The notes under the pieces are model-generated. The model saw only the letters and a list, made by a program, of their open reading frames with translations, had not been told where the DNA came from and did no database searches. From Methylobacter sp. KS41 (GTDB lineage: Bacteria > Pseudomonadota > Gammaproteobacteria > Methylococcales > Methylomonadaceae): a stretch of 64,000 bases of DNA. A program made the translations under genes and the position numbers. The DNA lies in the NCBI GenBank assembly GCA_002862125.1, contig PHSP01000001.1, positions 1,522,501-1,586,500 on the forward strand. Direction: 5' to 3'. Each line of letters begins with the position of its first letter. Position 1 is the stretch's first letter. Below are positions 1 to 8,266 of this stretch, in pieces.

Positions 1-872
1 CCTTTGTTTATATTCCCAAAGGCGTACGCTGCCCGATGGAATTATCAACCTATTTTAGAATCAACGCCGCCAACACCGGACAATTTGAACGGACACTGAT
101 TATTGCCGATGAAGGCAGTCATGTGTCCTATCTTGAAGGCTGCACCGCGCCGATGCGCGATGAAAATCAGCTGCATGCGGCGGTTGTTGAATTGATCGCC
201 ATGAAGGATGCGACCATCAAATATTCCACCGTGCAGAATTGGTATCCGGGCGACAAGGACGGTAAAGGCGGCATATACAACTTTGTCACCAAACGCGCCG
301 ACTGCCGGGGTGAAAACTCCAAGGTGTCGTGGACCCAGGTAGAAACCGGCTCGGCGATTACCTGGAAATATCCCAGTTGTATTTTGACGGGCGATAACTC
401 TGTCGGTGAATTTTATTCAGTAGCACTGACCAATAATTATCAGCAAGCCGATACCGGCACCAAGATGATTCATATCGGCAAAAACACACGCAGCACGATT
501 GTGTCCAAAGGCATATCTGCCGGTAAAGGGCAAAATACCTACAGAGGCTTGGTGAAGGTGTTAAAAAGCGCTGAAAATGCGCGTAACTATACCCAGTGCG
601 ATTCGTTACTGGTCGGCGATAAATGCGGCGCGCATACTTTTCCGTATATGGAAGTCAGGCAGCCTTCGGCTCAGGTTGAACACGAGGCGACTACATCCAA
701 AATCAGCGAAGATCAGTTGTTTTTTTGCCAGCAACGCGGGTTGTCAGCAGAAGACGCGGTGTCGATGATCGTCAATGGTTTTTGCAAGGAAGTTTTCAAG
801 GAACTGCCGATGGAATTTGCAGTTGAGGCGCAAGCGTTGTTGGGGTTAAGTCTGGAAGGTTCGGTGGGCTAG
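1..872 (+). CDS. sufB: SufB, Fe-S scaffold subunit (5' end outside window)
   Basis: C-terminal part of SufB, the subunit of the cytosolic SufBC2D scaffold on which Fe-S clusters are assembled. The reading frame is open from base 3 through the first ATG (base 36), and the residues before it ([20 protein letters not shown]) are a conserved SufB segment, so the true start lies upstream of the window. About 289 residues are visible of a family length near 480. The C-terminal half carries the beta-helix core and the usual SufB end. It should be co-transcribed with sufC and sufD, but here about 1.3 kb of accessory genes separates it from sufC. Homology is clear from the sequence; function follows from the family. 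Confidence 0.96.
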   Translation, partial: FVYIPKGVRCPMELSTYFRINAANTGQFERTLIIADEGSHVSYLEGCTAPMRDENQLHAAVVELIAMKDATIKYSTVQNWYPGDKDGKGGIYNFVTKRADCRGENSKVSWTQVETGSAITWKYPSCILTGDNSVGEFYSVALTNNYQQADTGTKMIHIGKNTRSTIVSKGISAGKGQNTYRGLVKVLKSAENARNYTQCDSLLVGDKCGAHTFPYMEVRQPSAQVEHEATTSKISEDQLFFCQQRGLSAEDAVSMIVNGFCKEVFKELPMEFAVEAQALLGLSLEGSVG

Positions 873-875
873 AAA

Positions 876-1453
876 TTGAACGAAAATTCAAATAAAAAAA
901 TTAATGCCGATTCAAAAAACATCAACACAAAACGAGTTATAGTAGTAATTTGCTTAATAGTTTTGGGCGTTGTCGGTTTTTATTTTGCTAATTTTCATAA
1001 TGGCTTATCAGAAAAAAATGAAGTTTGGGGAGCCTTCGGCGATTACTTTGGCGGGATACTGAATCCAGTTATTGCCGCATTTGCATTTTATTTGATAGCC
1101 AAGACTTATGAGTTACAAAAAAGGGAGTTAAAGGTATCAACCGATGCACAAAAGAATCAAATAAAATTAGCTGATCTGACGGCTCTTCTTAATTCAAATT
1201 TAACGAGAATCAGTTTGTTTGAGTCTGAGAAAATCTCATTATTGCAAGGAACGTTGCCGACACCTATAAAGCCTCTAACAGAAAACGATCAGAGGAGACA
1301 AGGTATAAGCGATATAGCAAATAGTCGTCGCCACGCAAATGAGGTCTCGATGAGCTAATAAAAGCTAGGCTTAATATAATTGAAGATGAAATTAAAGGAT
1401 TAGCAGAGGCCAATAATAAACTAGAAGAACAAATAGAATCATTTTTGAAATAA
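876..1453 (+). pseudogene. AbiC-like membrane protein, frameshifted
   Basis: The first frame opens with TTG at 876, three bases after the sufB stop, and gives 160 residues. There is a lysine-rich N-terminus, a hydrophobic segment at about 21-39, then a WGAFGDYFGGILNP block and a second hydrophobic segment. A WGxFGDxxGGxLNP block followed by a hydrophobic helix and a coiled coil is typical of putative phage abortive infection (PutAbiC-type) membrane proteins. The frame ends at 1358, but the next frame is open from 1343 and gives a matching coiled-coil tail (DELIKARLNIIEDEIKGLAE onward) ending at 1453. The gene therefore looks broken by one frameshift, possibly with loss of a middle part, since relatives are longer. 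Family assignment is by motif only. Confidence 0.55.
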
Positions 1454-1487
1454 TAGAATTTTTTCCCGCTAAATTTTAGATCAAGTT

Positions 1488-1544
1488 ATGTATAACAAAT
1501 ACACAGCAGTAATAAAACAAGATGGCGACTGGTTAGAAGGATAA
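1488..1544 (+). pseudogene. HicB-like antitoxin N-terminal fragment
   Basis: An 18-codon reading frame (MYNKYTAVIKQDGDWLEG, then stop) lies just upstream of the DUF2281 gene. The YTAVIKQDGDW string is the first beta-strand and turn of HicB/UPF0150-type antitoxins, which normally continue for 50-100 more residues. Here the frame closes at once, so it is either a remnant of a lost antitoxin gene or a leader peptide resembling one. The stop is 4 bases before the next ATG. Short length makes this tentative. Confidence 0.4.
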
Positions 1545-1548
1545 AACA

Positions 1549-1791
1549 ATGAATACCGCGCAACTTTTACATGACATAGAACAATTGCCACCTGAAGCGC
1601 AACATCAAATCGAAGATTTTATTGTTTTTATAAAAACACGTTATCAATCTGTAGAAAGCAAACGCCAGCCAGAAATAACTAAAGGTGATAAAAATATTAA
1701 TCCCTCCGATTTGTTTGGATTATGGGCGGAACAGCCTAGAAATCTAACTGATATTAGAAAAAAGGCTTGGCAACGTCCGGAATCAGAATAG
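1549..1791 (+). CDS. DUF2281-type antitoxin
   Basis: An 80-residue protein whose N-terminus (MNTAQLLHDIEQLPPEAQHQ) and central IEDFIVFIKTRY segment match DUF2281 antitoxins. These are small proteins encoded directly before PIN-domain toxins and thought to bind and neutralise them. The C-terminal tail (DLFGLWAEQP ... RKKAWQRP) is the type of extension used for toxin binding. The stop TAG shares its G with the GTG start of the PIN gene, so the two are translationally coupled. The pair sits inside the suf locus in the same direction as sufB and sufC, so it may be expressed from the suf promoter unless it has its own. Confidence 0.8.
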   Translation: MNTAQLLHDIEQLPPEAQHQIEDFIVFIKTRYQSVESKRQPEITKGDKNINPSDLFGLWAEQPRNLTDIRKKAWQRPESE

Positions 1792-2165
1792 TGATTTTAT
1801 GTGATACCAACGTTTTTATTCATGCGTTTAATGGTAATAAAACGACCATTGCACAAATGGAAGTGATAGGTTTGACGAAAATAGGCTTATCTGCGATCAC
1901 TCTTATGGAGCTTTATCAAGGCATGGGAAATAAAGCCGAGTTAGCACAAATGAAAAAGAAATTACGTTTCTACGACATCGTACTGGTTGACAGTCATATT
2001 TCAAAAATGGCGATTGAGTTAATAGAAAATTTTAAACTTAGTCATAGCTTGCAAATTCCTGATGCAATTATCGGTGCGACAGCGATTGTTTATAACATTC
2101 CGCTTTATACCTATAACATCAAAGATTTTAATTTCATGCCCAATATTAATATTCACACCGTCTAG
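1791..2165 (+). CDS. PIN-domain toxin (VapC family)
   Basis: PIN-domain ribonuclease, the toxin of a type II system with the preceding antitoxin. From the GTG at 1791 it is about 124 residues. The PIN acidic residues are visible: LCDTNVFI at the N-terminus, the glutamate of LMELYQG, and the aspartate of IPDAIIGATA, followed by a typical LYTYNIKDF end. A TTG at 1767 would add eight residues inside the antitoxin gene; the GTG is preferred because it gives the usual one-base stop/start overlap and begins immediately before the first PIN strand. VapC-like proteins cleave tRNA or rRNA; the target here is unknown. Confidence 0.85.
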   Translation: MILCDTNVFIHAFNGNKTTIAQMEVIGLTKIGLSAITLMELYQGMGNKAELAQMKKKLRFYDIVLVDSHISKMAIELIENFKLSHSLQIPDAIIGATAIVYNIPLYTYNIKDFNFMPNINIHTV

Positions 2166-2191
2166 GCAACTAAAAAACAATTGGAACTTTC

Positions 2192-2947
2192 ATGCTCAGT
2201 ATTAAAAATTTAACCGTCAACGTTGGCGACAAGCCCATTCTTAAAGGCATTAACCTTGAGATTAAGGCCGGGGAAATCCACGCGATTATGGGGCCGAACG
2301 GTTCCGGAAAAAGCACGTTGTCGCATATTTTATCAGGCAAGGCCGGTTACACCGTGACCGGCGGAACGGTGACTTATCAGGGCAAGAATTTGCTGGAGAT
2401 GGCTCCTGAAATCAGGGCGCGTGAAGGCGTGTTTCTCGCTTTTCAATATCCGGTGGAAATTCCCGGCGTCAGCAATATTTATTTGTTGAAAGCGGCGCTG
2501 AATTCTATTCGCAAACATCACGGGCAACCGGAAGTGGATGCAATGGATTTTTTAACCCTGATTAAGAGCAAGGTGCGCTTGCTGGAAATGGATGAGAAGT
2601 TTCTTTACCGCGCTGTCAACGAAGGCTTCTCAGGCGGCGAAAAGAAACGCAATGAAATCCTGCAAATGGCGATACTGGAGCCCAAGCTGTGCATACTGGA
2701 CGAAACCGACTCAGGCCTTGATATCGATGCGTTAAAAGTAGTTGCGGAAGGCGTTAATTCCTTGCGTTCTCCTGAGCGTTCCTTTGTGATGGTCACGCAT
2801 TACCAGCGCTTGCTGGACTACATTAAACCGGATTTTGTGCATGTGCTAGCGCATGGTCAAATAGTTAAATCTGGCGGCGCGGAACTGGCATTGGAGCTTG
2901 AAGAAAAAGGCTACGGATGGCTTGAAGATACACAGGCGGCTGCCTGA
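2192..2947 (+). CDS. sufC: SufC, ABC-type ATPase of the SUF complex
   Basis: ATPase subunit of the SufBC2D complex that powers cluster assembly in the cytosol. It is 251 residues, the usual family length. Walker A GPNGSGKST is at 34-42, the Q-loop FQYP at 84-87, the SufC-type signature FSGGEKKR at 146-153, Walker B with LCILDETDSGLD at 166-177, and the switch histidine in VTHYQR near 203. Its stop codon overlaps the sufD start by one base, so the two subunits are translationally coupled. The nearest upstream gene is the PIN toxin, 26 bases away, with no obvious terminator between them. Confidence 0.98.
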   Translation: MLSIKNLTVNVGDKPILKGINLEIKAGEIHAIMGPNGSGKSTLSHILSGKAGYTVTGGTVTYQGKNLLEMAPEIRAREGVFLAFQYPVEIPGVSNIYLLKAALNSIRKHHGQPEVDAMDFLTLIKSKVRLLEMDEKFLYRAVNEGFSGGEKKRNEILQMAILEPKLCILDETDSGLDIDALKVVAEGVNSLRSPERSFVMVTHYQRLLDYIKPDFVHVLAHGQIVKSGGAELALELEEKGYGWLEDTQAAA

Positions 2948-4269
2948 TGAATACAGCTGCCGCCAGCCGGTATACGGCAGAATATCAAGCCATAGCCCCC
3001 GTATTGCCAGGGCGGGATTTGCCGTGGTTACAGAGTTTGAGAGCCCAGGCGCTGGAAAAATTTTCGGCGCGGGGTTTTCCCTCATTGCGTGAAGAAGAGT
3101 GGCGCTACACCAATGTGTCGGCTATCGAGAAGAAACTGTTTTCACCCTCGATGAGCATCGCATCTAGTCATATTGATACTGATTGGCTCAAGTCATATCA
3201 ATTGGAAGATGCGTGGTCTGTGGTGTTGGTCGATGGGCATTTTTCCGGGGAATTGTCCGTTTTAGAGGGTTTGCCTGAAGCTGTTTCCGTCATGAGTATG
3301 GCGGATGCCTTGGTAAAGCAGCCGGAAGCGCTGGAAAGATATATAAATCAGGCCGTAAATTACAATGAACATGGCTTTATTGCCTTCAATACGGCATGGT
3401 TTACCGATGGTTTATTCGTGCATATACCCGCTAAACAGGTTTTGGAAAAACCGGTTCAGGTCTTGCACTTGATCACTCAAGCCGACGTTCTGGCAACAAC
3501 GCGTAATATCATTGTTGCTGATGAAATGGCGGAAGCTGAAATAATTGAGACCTTTGCCGGTTTGGATAACGCCTATCTGACGGCAGCAGTCACAGAGGTT
3601 TTTATAGGTGTTAATGCCGGTGTAACGTTCTATAAAATGCAATGCGAGCCGGAAAAAGCCTATCATTTTGGCGGCGCTTACATTAAACAATCCAGGGATG
3701 CCAGGTTTAGCCATCATAACTTTGCTTTTGGCGGGTTGCTGGCGAGGTCCGACGTTCATGCGGATTTGGATCATGCGTCGGAGTGTGAGCTGAATGGTTT
3801 GTACTTAGGTATAAAACGTCAGCATATCGACAATCATACCCGCATCAATCATTTAAAACCTCACGCTATTAGCCGGGAACTCTATAAAGGCGTGTTGGAT
3901 GATAGAGCCAGAGGCGTGTTTCAGGGGCGGGTGATTGTGGCAGTTGACGCTCAAAAAACCGATTCGCAGATGAATAATCGCAATCTGCTGTTATCGAACG
4001 ACGCCGAAGCAGATACCAAGCCGCAGCTGGAAATTTACGCCGATGATGTGAAGTGCGGACATGGCGTTACCGTTGGGCAGTTGGATGAAAAATCCATATT
4101 TTATCTGCAATCACGTTGCGTTGATGAAGAAACCGCGCGCAATATGTTGACTTTTGCATTCGCCAATGAAATGGTTGATAAGGTCAAGATTAAAGGTTTA
4201 CATGACAGGGTTTTAGAACAAGTGTTGGCTCGCTTTCCCCAGGAAGGCGTGAGCAAGGAATGGCTATAA
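2947..4269 (+). CDS. sufD: SufD, Fe-S cluster assembly subunit
   Basis: SufD pairs with SufB in the SufBC2D scaffold and is needed for iron entry. It is 440 residues, the normal size. The N-terminal helical region contains the SufD-type LREEEWRYTNVS segment. The C-terminal beta-helix carries the conserved GVLDDRARGVFQGRV, NRNLLLS and DDVKCGHGVTVGQLDE blocks, the last with the conserved Cys-His residues near the SufB interface, followed by YLQSRCVDEETARNML. It starts on the last base of the sufC stop. Its stop abuts the end of a degenerate Uma2 gene on the opposite strand. Confidence 0.97.
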   Translation: MNTAAASRYTAEYQAIAPVLPGRDLPWLQSLRAQALEKFSARGFPSLREEEWRYTNVSAIEKKLFSPSMSIASSHIDTDWLKSYQLEDAWSVVLVDGHFSGELSVLEGLPEAVSVMSMADALVKQPEALERYINQAVNYNEHGFIAFNTAWFTDGLFVHIPAKQVLEKPVQVLHLITQADVLATTRNIIVADEMAEAEIIETFAGLDNAYLTAAVTEVFIGVNAGVTFYKMQCEPEKAYHFGGAYIKQSRDARFSHHNFAFGGLLARSDVHADLDHASECELNGLYLGIKRQHIDNHTRINHLKPHAISRELYKGVLDDRARGVFQGRVIVAVDAQKTDSQMNNRNLLLSNDAEADTKPQLEIYADDVKCGHGVTVGQLDEKSIFYLQSRCVDEETARNMLTFAFANEMVDKVKIKGLHDRVLEQVLARFPQEGVSKEWL

Positions 4270-4830
4270 AATATCGGCAATATTGATGGCGATCTGGTTT
4301 AACTGAGACAAGGTGATGGTATCGCCGGCTCGCAACGTGGTTTTTTTCACCATAACAATCACCATGCGGTTGGCGGTAAATTTCAACACAGGAGTCGATC
4401 AGGTTCATCAGCCAGTATTCGGGAATGTTATGACTGGCGGATAAACGCAGTTTCTGGTTTTGGTCGAAACTGAGCGAGCTATCGGCGACTTCGATTAGCA
4501 GCAAAACATCATCGGAACCGGGGTGGCGGGCGCAATAAAAGTCATTATCCGGTTTTAACAGCATAAAGTCAGGTTCGGGTTCTGATAGATCGCCGAGCTG
4601 TAGTAGATCCTGGATACTGGTATAGCTTTACCAGAAACCAAAGTTGATAGTAAGTGGGTTAAACGCTTTAAGTGACCAGCATGATTAGAGCCAATAGGCG
4701 CCATTTCTAAAATTTCTCCTTCGATGAGTTCAAGGCGGCTGCCAGGCGGGAAAATATTAGCTTCACCTAATTTTTGCCATTCTTGAATACCGGTCAGGTG
4801 TTTTCGTACATTCGCAGTTGCCATAGCCAT
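4264..4830 (-). pseudogene. Uma2-family endonuclease, two frameshifts
   Basis: Uma2 (DUF820) proteins have a PD-(D/E)XK nuclease fold and are often mobile. The N-terminal frame (4830 down to about 4620) contains RLELIEGEILEMAPIGSNHA. The sequence then shifts frame, reading QDLLQLGDLSEPEPDFMLLK and continuing into DNDFYCARHPGSDDVLLLIE and EYWLMNL. A second shift near 4345 is needed to read TTLRAGDTITLSQLN and end at 4264. Put together these give a near full-length Uma2 protein, so two small indels have inactivated an otherwise well-preserved gene. Its stop lies next to the sufD stop, convergent. It separates sufD from sufS. Confidence 0.82.
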
Positions 4831-4920
4831 TTGCTTAATTCAGGGTCAGGTAACAATGCCTGGAATATAATATGTTGTAATCGAAGAATCAATAATACCG
4901 GAAATAATACTTTAACAAAC

Positions 4921-6144
4921 ATGACAAACTTCCCCGTAGAAAAAATCCGCGCCGATTTTCCAATATTGGCTGAAAAAATACGCAACAAACCTTTGGTCTA
5001 TCTGGATAATGCCGCCACCTGTCAAAAGCCGCAAGCGGTTATTGACAGCATCGTGCATTTATACAGCCATGATTATGCTAACGTGCATCGCGGCGTGCAT
5101 ACCCTGAGCGTGCGTTCGACCGATAAATTCGAGGGCGCGCGAACCAAGATTAAAGACTTCATCAATGCCGCAAGCGAGAAAGAGATCATTTTTGTCAGAG
5201 GCGCTACGGAAGCCATTAATCTGGTTGCGCAGACTTACGGCAAAACCAATATCAAGCCGGGCGATGAAATTATCATTACCGCAATGGAACATCATTCCAA
5301 TATTGTGCCCTGGCAAATGCTGTGCCAGCAAACCGGCGCGATTTTGAAAGTCGCACCCATTAACTTGCTGGGAGAATTGATATTCGATGAGTTTGAAAAG
5401 CTTATCAGTGATAAAACCCGTCTGGTTTCTGTTGTGCACATGTCCAATGCTTTGGGTACAATCAATCCGGTTAAAAAAATTATAGCGGCCGCGCATGCTA
5501 ATAATATACCGGTTCTGCTGGACGGGGCGCAGTCCACTCCCCACATGACTGTGGATGTTCAGGACCTGGATTGCGATTTTTATGTTTTTTCGGGGCACAA
5601 GCTTTATGCGCCTTCGGGCATAGGCGTGCTTTACGGCAAACAAGCGCTGCTGGAAGCCATGCCTCCCTATCAAGGCGGCGGTGATATGATCCGCAAAGTT
5701 ACTTTTGCAGAAACTGAATATAATGTGCTGCCCTACAAGTTTGAAGCAGGCACGCCCGCCATCGCAGAGGTTGTGGGTTTGGGCGCGGCGATTGATTATC
5801 TTAACGGGATCGGCATGGATAAAATTGCCGCTTACGAGGCTGAGTTGCTGGCTTACGCAACAGAAAAAGCCCTGCAAATTAAAGGCCTCCGGATTATCGG
5901 CGAAGCTGAGCATAAAGGCGCCATTTTGTCTTTTGTGCTCAATAAAATCCATCCCCATGATGTAGGCACCATGCTTGATAGTTTGGGGATAGCGGTCAGG
6001 GCCGGGCATCACTGCGCCATGCCGGTCATGGACTTTTTTAATGTCCCGGCAACGGCAAGAGCTTCTTTTGCAATGTATAACACCAAAGAAGAAATTGATG
6101 TATTAATGAATGGTATAGAATCCTTAATTGAGGTATTTGGCTAA
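4921..6144 (+). CDS. sufS: SufS, PLP-dependent cysteine desulfurase
   Basis: Type II cysteine desulfurase that supplies persulfide sulfur for Fe-S cluster assembly. From the ATG at 4921 it is 407 residues, the normal length. A longer frame upstream reads through the Uma2 remnant and has no SufS similarity. The PLP lysine is Lys227 in SGHKLYAPSG; EHHSN at 123-127 and DGAQS near 201 line the cofactor site. The catalytic cysteine is Cys365 in RAGHHCAMP, on the short loop typical of group II enzymes that need an acceptor protein. The stop overlaps the sufU start by one base, which fits SufU being that acceptor. Confidence 0.97.
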   Translation: MTNFPVEKIRADFPILAEKIRNKPLVYLDNAATCQKPQAVIDSIVHLYSHDYANVHRGVHTLSVRSTDKFEGARTKIKDFINAASEKEIIFVRGATEAINLVAQTYGKTNIKPGDEIIITAMEHHSNIVPWQMLCQQTGAILKVAPINLLGELIFDEFEKLISDKTRLVSVVHMSNALGTINPVKKIIAAAHANNIPVLLDGAQSTPHMTVDVQDLDCDFYVFSGHKLYAPSGIGVLYGKQALLEAMPPYQGGGDMIRKVTFAETEYNVLPYKFEAGTPAIAEVVGLGAAIDYLNGIGMDKIAAYEAELLAYATEKALQIKGLRIIGEAEHKGAILSFVLNKIHPHDVGTMLDSLGIAVRAGHHCAMPVMDFFNVPATARASFAMYNTKEEIDVLMNGIESLIEVFG

Positions 6145-6596
6145 TGTTTGATGATTTACGCGACCTCTATCAGGAGGTCATTTTTGATCACAACCGCAAC
6201 CCGCGCAATTTTCGCGTCATTGAAAATGCCGACAGGCAAGTGGAAGGCTTTAATCCGCTTTGCGGTGATCGCTTGACCCTTTTTTTGAAAATGGATGGCG
6301 ATGTAATAACCGATGCCAGCTTTCAGGGTTCAGGATGTGCGATTTCAACGGCGTCTGTTTCTTTAATGACCGAAATTGTTAAAGGCAAAACCGGACAGGA
6401 AGCCGAAGAGCTGTTTAAAAAGTTTCATGAAATGACTACAGGCAAAGATTTGAATTTCAATCTTGAAGCCATTGGCAAACTGGCGGTATTAGCGGGTGTC
6501 AGAGAATATCCGGCACGGGTTAAATGCGCAACGCTGGCTTGGCACACCCTGGATGCAGCGTTGAAAAACGAACAAAAATCCATTTCCACGGAATAG
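6144..6596 (+). CDS. sufU: SufU, zinc-dependent sulfur acceptor
   Basis: 150-residue SufU/IscU-like protein that takes sulfur from SufS. The metal and sulfur ligands are visible: Cys40 and Asp42 in NPLCGD, Cys65 in GSGCAIS, Cys128 in VKCATLAW. It has the insertion between the second and third cysteines (about 63 residues apart) that distinguishes SufU from IscU. It is coupled to sufS by a one-base overlap. Many gammaproteobacteria use SufE for this step, so a SufS-SufU pair is worth noting. Family assignment is firm; the exact biochemical role is taken from characterised SufU proteins. Confidence 0.95.
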   Translation: MFDDLRDLYQEVIFDHNRNPRNFRVIENADRQVEGFNPLCGDRLTLFLKMDGDVITDASFQGSGCAISTASVSLMTEIVKGKTGQEAEELFKKFHEMTTGKDLNFNLEAIGKLAVLAGVREYPARVKCATLAWHTLDAALKNEQKSISTE

Positions 6597-6615
6597 ATTT
6601 ACCTTTAAAAAATTT

Positions 6616-7389
6616 GTGCAAAGATACAGCGGAAAACTGGCGGTACTTTTTGAAGGTCAGGGTGATATTCAACCATTCCGGCAACTTGCAGAAAGGTTGG
6701 CCGTACCGCTTAGAAACTCATCAGAAGCCGGTTTTGACAATCGGGAGATGTTCTTTCTAAGCTGGCGCGAGGGATGTTTAAAGCTGCTCGATAAAGAGCT
6801 GCTAAAAAAAGGCGGGCTGGTCGTTGATATAGAGCCGCGTCATGGTGAGCAGCGCTCATGGCCTGCGCCCAAGCAAGGTCCATTAGCTCAGGCGCTGGGG
6901 AGAAAAACCAGAACAGTCGTTGATGCCACTACAGGATGGGGCCAGGACAGTTTGCATATCTTCCGCATGGGTTATGAGTTGCTTTGCATGGAACGCTCTC
7001 CCGTGATGGCGGAATTACTCATCGATGGATTCAAGCGCTTGGTTGACCAGGATTGGATGCTGAAACTAAATCTTCAACCTCCGTTATTACTTGCAGGGGA
7101 TGCCATTCAACTGTTGGAGACGCTGGAAACCGGGCCGGACTGTATTTATCTTGACCCAATGTTTCCGCCCAAACGTAAAAAATCCGCATTAGCCAAGAAA
7201 TCAATGATGATCCTGCGTGATCTGTTGGGAGATGATCAAGATAAAGAGCAGCTTTTTGCAGCGGCTTTAATGGCTGCCGGAAAAAGAGTCGTAGTAAAAA
7301 GCCCGGACTATGCGGAGCCCCTGGGCGGCAAACCTAATGAAAGTTTTCAGGGAAAATTGCTGCGTTATGATGTTTATATTAAAGCCTAA
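6616..7389 (+). CDS. rsmJ: RsmJ, 16S rRNA m2G1516 methyltransferase
   Basis: SAM-dependent methyltransferase that modifies G1516 of 16S rRNA. It has 257 residues from a GTG start 19 bases after sufU. The SAM-binding motif I is DATTGWGQDSLHI, followed by MERSPVMAELLIDG. The RsmJ signature is LDPMFPPKRKKSALAKKSM, where the DPMFP motif takes the place of the NPPY seen in many amino-methyltransferases. The N-terminal substrate region is also of the usual length. It may be co-transcribed with the suf genes because of close spacing, with no functional link known. Confidence 0.93.
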   Translation: MQRYSGKLAVLFEGQGDIQPFRQLAERLAVPLRNSSEAGFDNREMFFLSWREGCLKLLDKELLKKGGLVVDIEPRHGEQRSWPAPKQGPLAQALGRKTRTVVDATTGWGQDSLHIFRMGYELLCMERSPVMAELLIDGFKRLVDQDWMLKLNLQPPLLLAGDAIQLLETLETGPDCIYLDPMFPPKRKKSALAKKSMMILRDLLGDDQDKEQLFAAALMAAGKRVVVKSPDYAEPLGGKPNESFQGKLLRYDVYIKA

Positions 7390-7552
7390 GGCAACTTCCG
7401 CCAAAACCCGGACACTGTCGCCCGCTGGCTTTGCTCATGTGCGATCTGCCACCATCCAAGTCAACAGGAACCGTGGCCGAAACCTGCATCATCTCTTGAG
7501 GCAGAATTCATTCCAATTAGACACTCCCTGTTGTACAGGCAGCTGATCGTTA

Positions 7553-7870
7553 TCAACCTTGGTTCCCATTCCTGATCCGGCATACAAACCTTGATTCATC
7601 AACACGGTCTCTTAGCTCTTTACCCGCTTTGAAATGGAGTAAATATTTTGCCGCTAAATTTAAGGACTCTCCGGTTTTTGGATTTCGTCCCTGACGAGCC
7701 GGATGATAATGCAACGAGAAAGACCCGAAGTCCCTGACTTCTATTCTATTGTTCGCGATTAAAGCCTGACACATTTGTTCGATAATGCAGTCTACCGCCA
7801 AATCCACATCCTTTAATGTTAAGTAAGGCTGTTTTTTAGACAAGGCTTCAATCAGTTCTGACTTGGTCAT
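7553..7870 (-). CDS. ihfB: IHF beta subunit
   Basis: HU/IHF-family DNA-bending protein, 105 residues. The start [11 protein letters not shown], the dimer core [17 protein letters not shown], and the arm sequence [20 protein letters not shown] followed by NPKTGE are typical of the beta subunit of integration host factor. The proline at the arm tip that intercalates DNA is present. A good ribosome binding site (GGAGGA) lies 7 bases before the ATG. IHF is relevant here because integrases of the type found in this window often depend on it, though that link is only inference. Confidence 0.93.
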   Translation of the reverse strand: MTKSELIEALSKKQPYLTLKDVDLAVDCIIEQMCQALIANNRIEVRDFGSFSLHYHPARQGRNPKTGESLNLAAKYLLHFKAGKELRDRVDESRFVCRIRNGNQG

Positions 7871-8266
7871 GATTGGCTCCTCCAGGTTATTGGAAATTCC
7901 TTTTCAGTCAAGACAGACAGACAGACTGAGTGGAATGGTCCGGTGGATCGTTTAAAAAGCCTGAGGCATTCAGATGTATTTTCAAATAAGAAAATATTGC
8001 GGGGCTACCCTGTCATTTGCCGAGATGTCTGATAGAGAGTGCATATGATTAGTCACTTGATGAGCAAGATACTTCAGCCATTTTGCTGAAGCCGTCATAA
8101 CTTCATTTCTCTATCGGGATGTATTCTCAACATTCCGGCATTGGTTTCCTGATTTGCTCCATGATTAAACGGTTCCGGCGGTTCCTGCATGAACGATATT
8201 GTACGCAAATGTCGCTTCTTAGCTCAAGATTATTGCTAATACGGATGAAACGTTTAGTGAATATTT
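7871..8266. other. 395-bp intergenic region, no gene
   Basis: Region between the ihfB start and the end of the P-type ATPase gene. It holds the ihfB ribosome binding site, a short GACA tandem at about 7912-7925, and a 7-bp hairpin (CTTCAGC/GCTGAAG, arms 8072-8078 and 8085-8091) without a T tract. No coding potential is evident. Confidence 0.6.

Noticed and set aside
5059-6012. 317-codon open frame on the minus strand
   Set aside because: It is the antisense of sufS, with no ribosome binding site and no recognisable protein family.
7310-7546. 78-codon plus-strand frame after rsmJ
   Set aside because: It starts within rsmJ in another frame and has no protein-like features.
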